NCBI GenBank assembly: GCA_030849805.1
Contig: JASANZ010001811.1
Location: forward strand, 1 to 17,153
Reading direction: 5' to 3'
Origin: Sergeia podlipaevii
Lineage: Eukaryota > Euglenozoa > Kinetoplastea > Trypanosomatida > Trypanosomatidae
Length of the DNA stretch: 17,153 nucleotides
In this document: piece after piece, positions 16,501 through 17,153 of the stretch
Layout: each line of letters begins with the position of its first letter
How positions within the stretch are numbered: position 1 is the first letter of the stretch
Position numbers and translations under genes: made by a program
The notes under the pieces: model-generated
Told to the model about the DNA's origin: nothing
The model's input: only the letters and a program-made list of their open reading frames with translations
The model's database searches: none

Positions 16501-17153
16501 AGCAGCAGCAGCTGCCACAGAACGGCGTGGTCGGCCATTGTAAGCCTTGCCATCCTGTGCGTCTCCGCCTTCTCCGTCTCTCTCGACATCCCCGTCGTCG
16601 CTCGAGTCGAACATCATGTTGGCCAGCACGCCACTGAATCGAGACTTCTGGGTAGAGCTGGGGTCCTTCTCAGCTGCATCACTCTTCTCACGACCTATTG
16701 TACTGCCCTTCGAAGCACTGTCGCGTGAAATAGGAAGCCCCTCCTCACGTGGAGTCGCAAATGCATTCTCCTCGCCAGTCAACTCCTCTCCGCTGAGTGA
16801 CCCCGATGACCCTTCTGGAAAAGACAGCTCCGCCGCAGTGCTTGGTAAGCGCGCGGAGCGCTGAGAACGCGAAAGTGTTCTTCGCGACGAGCTCGCAGCA
16901 GCGGAGCTATGCTTGTGCCCTTCCTCATTGCTATCGCCGTCGTCCTCGTCTTCCTCGTCCTCTGTGCCGCTGTCCATCTCCTTCAAGCAGCTCACAGACC
17001 GCGACACGAATGACCGTTTGACGCGTATTGTGCCATCGCCTGGGGTAAGTGGGAAGGCACATTTTGGGCACAGCAAGGGAAAGTTGACGGCTTGGTTGGC
17101 AAGGGGGTCTGCGTGAAGTTTCAGCACTTCCTCCTCCCCCTCCCCCTCCCCCT
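13543..17153 (-). CDS. Large disordered protein with CxxC knuckle and coiled coil, 5'-partial, unknown function
   Basis: The frame is open from the right edge to a TAA at 13543-13545, about 1203 codons. The first candidate start inside the window is a GTG at 17127, and codons before it (Gly-Glu repeats) remain open to the edge, so the true start probably lies outside. Visible parts in order: a (Gly-Glu)n run; CPKC at 17059-17070, which could be half of a zinc-binding site whose partner residues are off the edge; an acidic patch (DEEDEDDGD); a poly-Ala tract at 16456-16515; a Lys-rich basic stretch; and a heptad-type coiled coil at about 15900-16045. Long Ser-, Gly- and Gln-rich disorder follows. 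The last 50 residues are basic and less repetitive (RVKKTVVPRNVYGIKMISS) and may be a conserved tail. No catalytic domain is visible, and I do not recognise the family. Confidence 0.75.
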   Translation of the reverse strand, partial: GEGEGEEEVLKLHADPLANQAVNFPLLCPKCAFPLTPGDGTIRVKRSFVSRSVSCLKEMDSGTEDEEDEDDGDSNEEGHKHSSAAASSSRRTLSRSQRSARLPSTAAELSFPEGSSGSLSGEELTGEENAFATPREEGLPISRDSASKGSTIGREKSDAAEKDPSSTQKSRFSGVLANMMFDSSDDGDVERDGEGGDAQDGKAYNGRPRRSVAAAAALAAAAAAAAAAAAAAPTASPSKRGKDRSKGKAKQRDFTPTHKEDVSSFSKTRRVVDGEKGNAKKGSTEASVGEGTGAAAAANNEKRKKGDKNKTKEGQLKTDAALQETGKSAVTKSDKSMAKGTKAKGLQGTHTEDEVVRDAAEGAEDYHHHQNAAEEEQELSRLRDTVQAYEEKLRDHNAELEELRQFKRMIEAAAEANRWNGGELAESDSCDGTLVSTLPRSVLSTTNPLLPSPPTQSGSSKARGTSNGILGSVTTPFRAAVYSKEAEKRYGDGGGDGGAASSQFAKDGAADVSELTARRSTVPPDASGRGGGGTSVGAKQKGGHPSAAASANVALGRSGSGGSGDEFTTESTSYGRIHSSRSHTGGASTVDDVSTATTTRERERQASTVRRQSLVPSTYNFGSMPVLDSNNYSSANLSNSGGRHGYTSGQLHVPSERSARSPSTHSIALLTVPTLPPVELSQSQLQMQPFKRPIAPSSTYPARLKYQQQKQPQGQRQHQRRLWGPVVAPLSTKSSPTRTALNPSLSSTARSIHQRRQQNSHNANSSMGLGRVAPGIYMEESGAGSIGAGKNENSFFTIGGIGIGGVGLQVPRQNVSGGGGAHLQKRASQTQERLNPLGNNETPFFQPGAEANANSYGGNSGLNSMLSSCTSLPFANSSTANRQLALAAGMEVIAPLVLHTLVPSRDVTMGSSTNRSAAGAGLSLLSTMPSFGHAKRLSAARSNESLRAPVDRRATTPEEMKKLERQLLSTMMRFRGNNGIARRVSPGYSAHFPGSHSSLSAAHRLYQQHLMGGSMMADLNVGGRSLDPQLLHQQQQQQNQQQRSPTYTYGSSQQRRNWSMGARRVFNNRANRLYRRAGGVVYGPNGQHSQRPWMTASRKQLLQQHQLQLLQQQQSGPLSAHVVSLNTTTITGMYSPLRYANSPLMARRDPYASRVKKTVVPRNVYGIKMISSPMLTFQRNGGRAQGLQPHQSRLGDGGFRKL
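16456..16515 (-). repeat. Poly-alanine codon tract in the CxxC protein gene
   Basis: Twenty codons giving 5 Ala, 1 Leu, 14 Ala, written with mixed GCT and GCC codons. It is a coding trinucleotide repeat, prone to length change. Confidence 0.9.

Noticed and set aside
17125..17127. GTG as the start codon of the CxxC protein
   Set aside because: The frame stays open through Gly-Glu codons to the window edge, and GTG starts are not expected here; the gene is 5'-partial.

Overview
The window looks like trypanosomatid (kinetoplastid) nuclear DNA. Four long, intronless, GC-rich reading frames all lie on the minus strand. They are separated by 1.3-1.5 kb of AT-rich, microsatellite-laden spacer. Each start codon inside the window is preceded, on the coding strand, by a poly-T/polypyrimidine tract and then an AG, as expected for spliced-leader trans-splicing of a polycistronic transcript running right to left. 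Proteins with long Ala, Gln, Ser and acidic low-complexity stretches also fit. I cannot fix the genus: the very AT-rich spacers look unlike a typical Leishmania core region, but that is only an impression.

Layout, in order of transcription (right to left). (1) 13543-17153: a large, mostly disordered protein of unknown function, open to the right edge and so 5'-partial. It has a CxxC knuckle, a poly-Ala tract and a short coiled coil. (2) 12236-13542: spacer with trinucleotide repeats and a long A/T homopolymer containing the only N. (3) 8141-12235: a 1364-residue, mostly disordered protein with an AT-hook and a more ordered C-terminus, of unknown function. (4) 6646-8140: spacer. (5) 5158-6645: an EEF1AKMT1/Efm5-type eEF1A lysine methyltransferase with a DPPF motif and a long coiled-coil C-terminal extension. 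(6) 3819-5157: spacer. (7) 882-3818: an FHA-BRCT-BRCT protein that I read as the NBS1/nibrin subunit of the MRN DNA-repair complex. (8) 1-881: its 3' UTR and spacer, possibly holding the splice-acceptor tract of the next gene to the left.

The four genes do not form an obvious pathway; co-transcription of unrelated genes is normal in trypanosomatids. The observations best worth following concern the NBS1-like protein. Its FHA fold is recognisable, but two of the canonical phospho-threonine contact residues are replaced. It carries an acidic insertion inside the FHA, no Mre11-binding motif of the known type is visible, and it has an extra helical region. An alternative splice-acceptor AG sits just inside its start codon. 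I see no mobile element, CRISPR, tRNA, rRNA or clear new multi-gene system.
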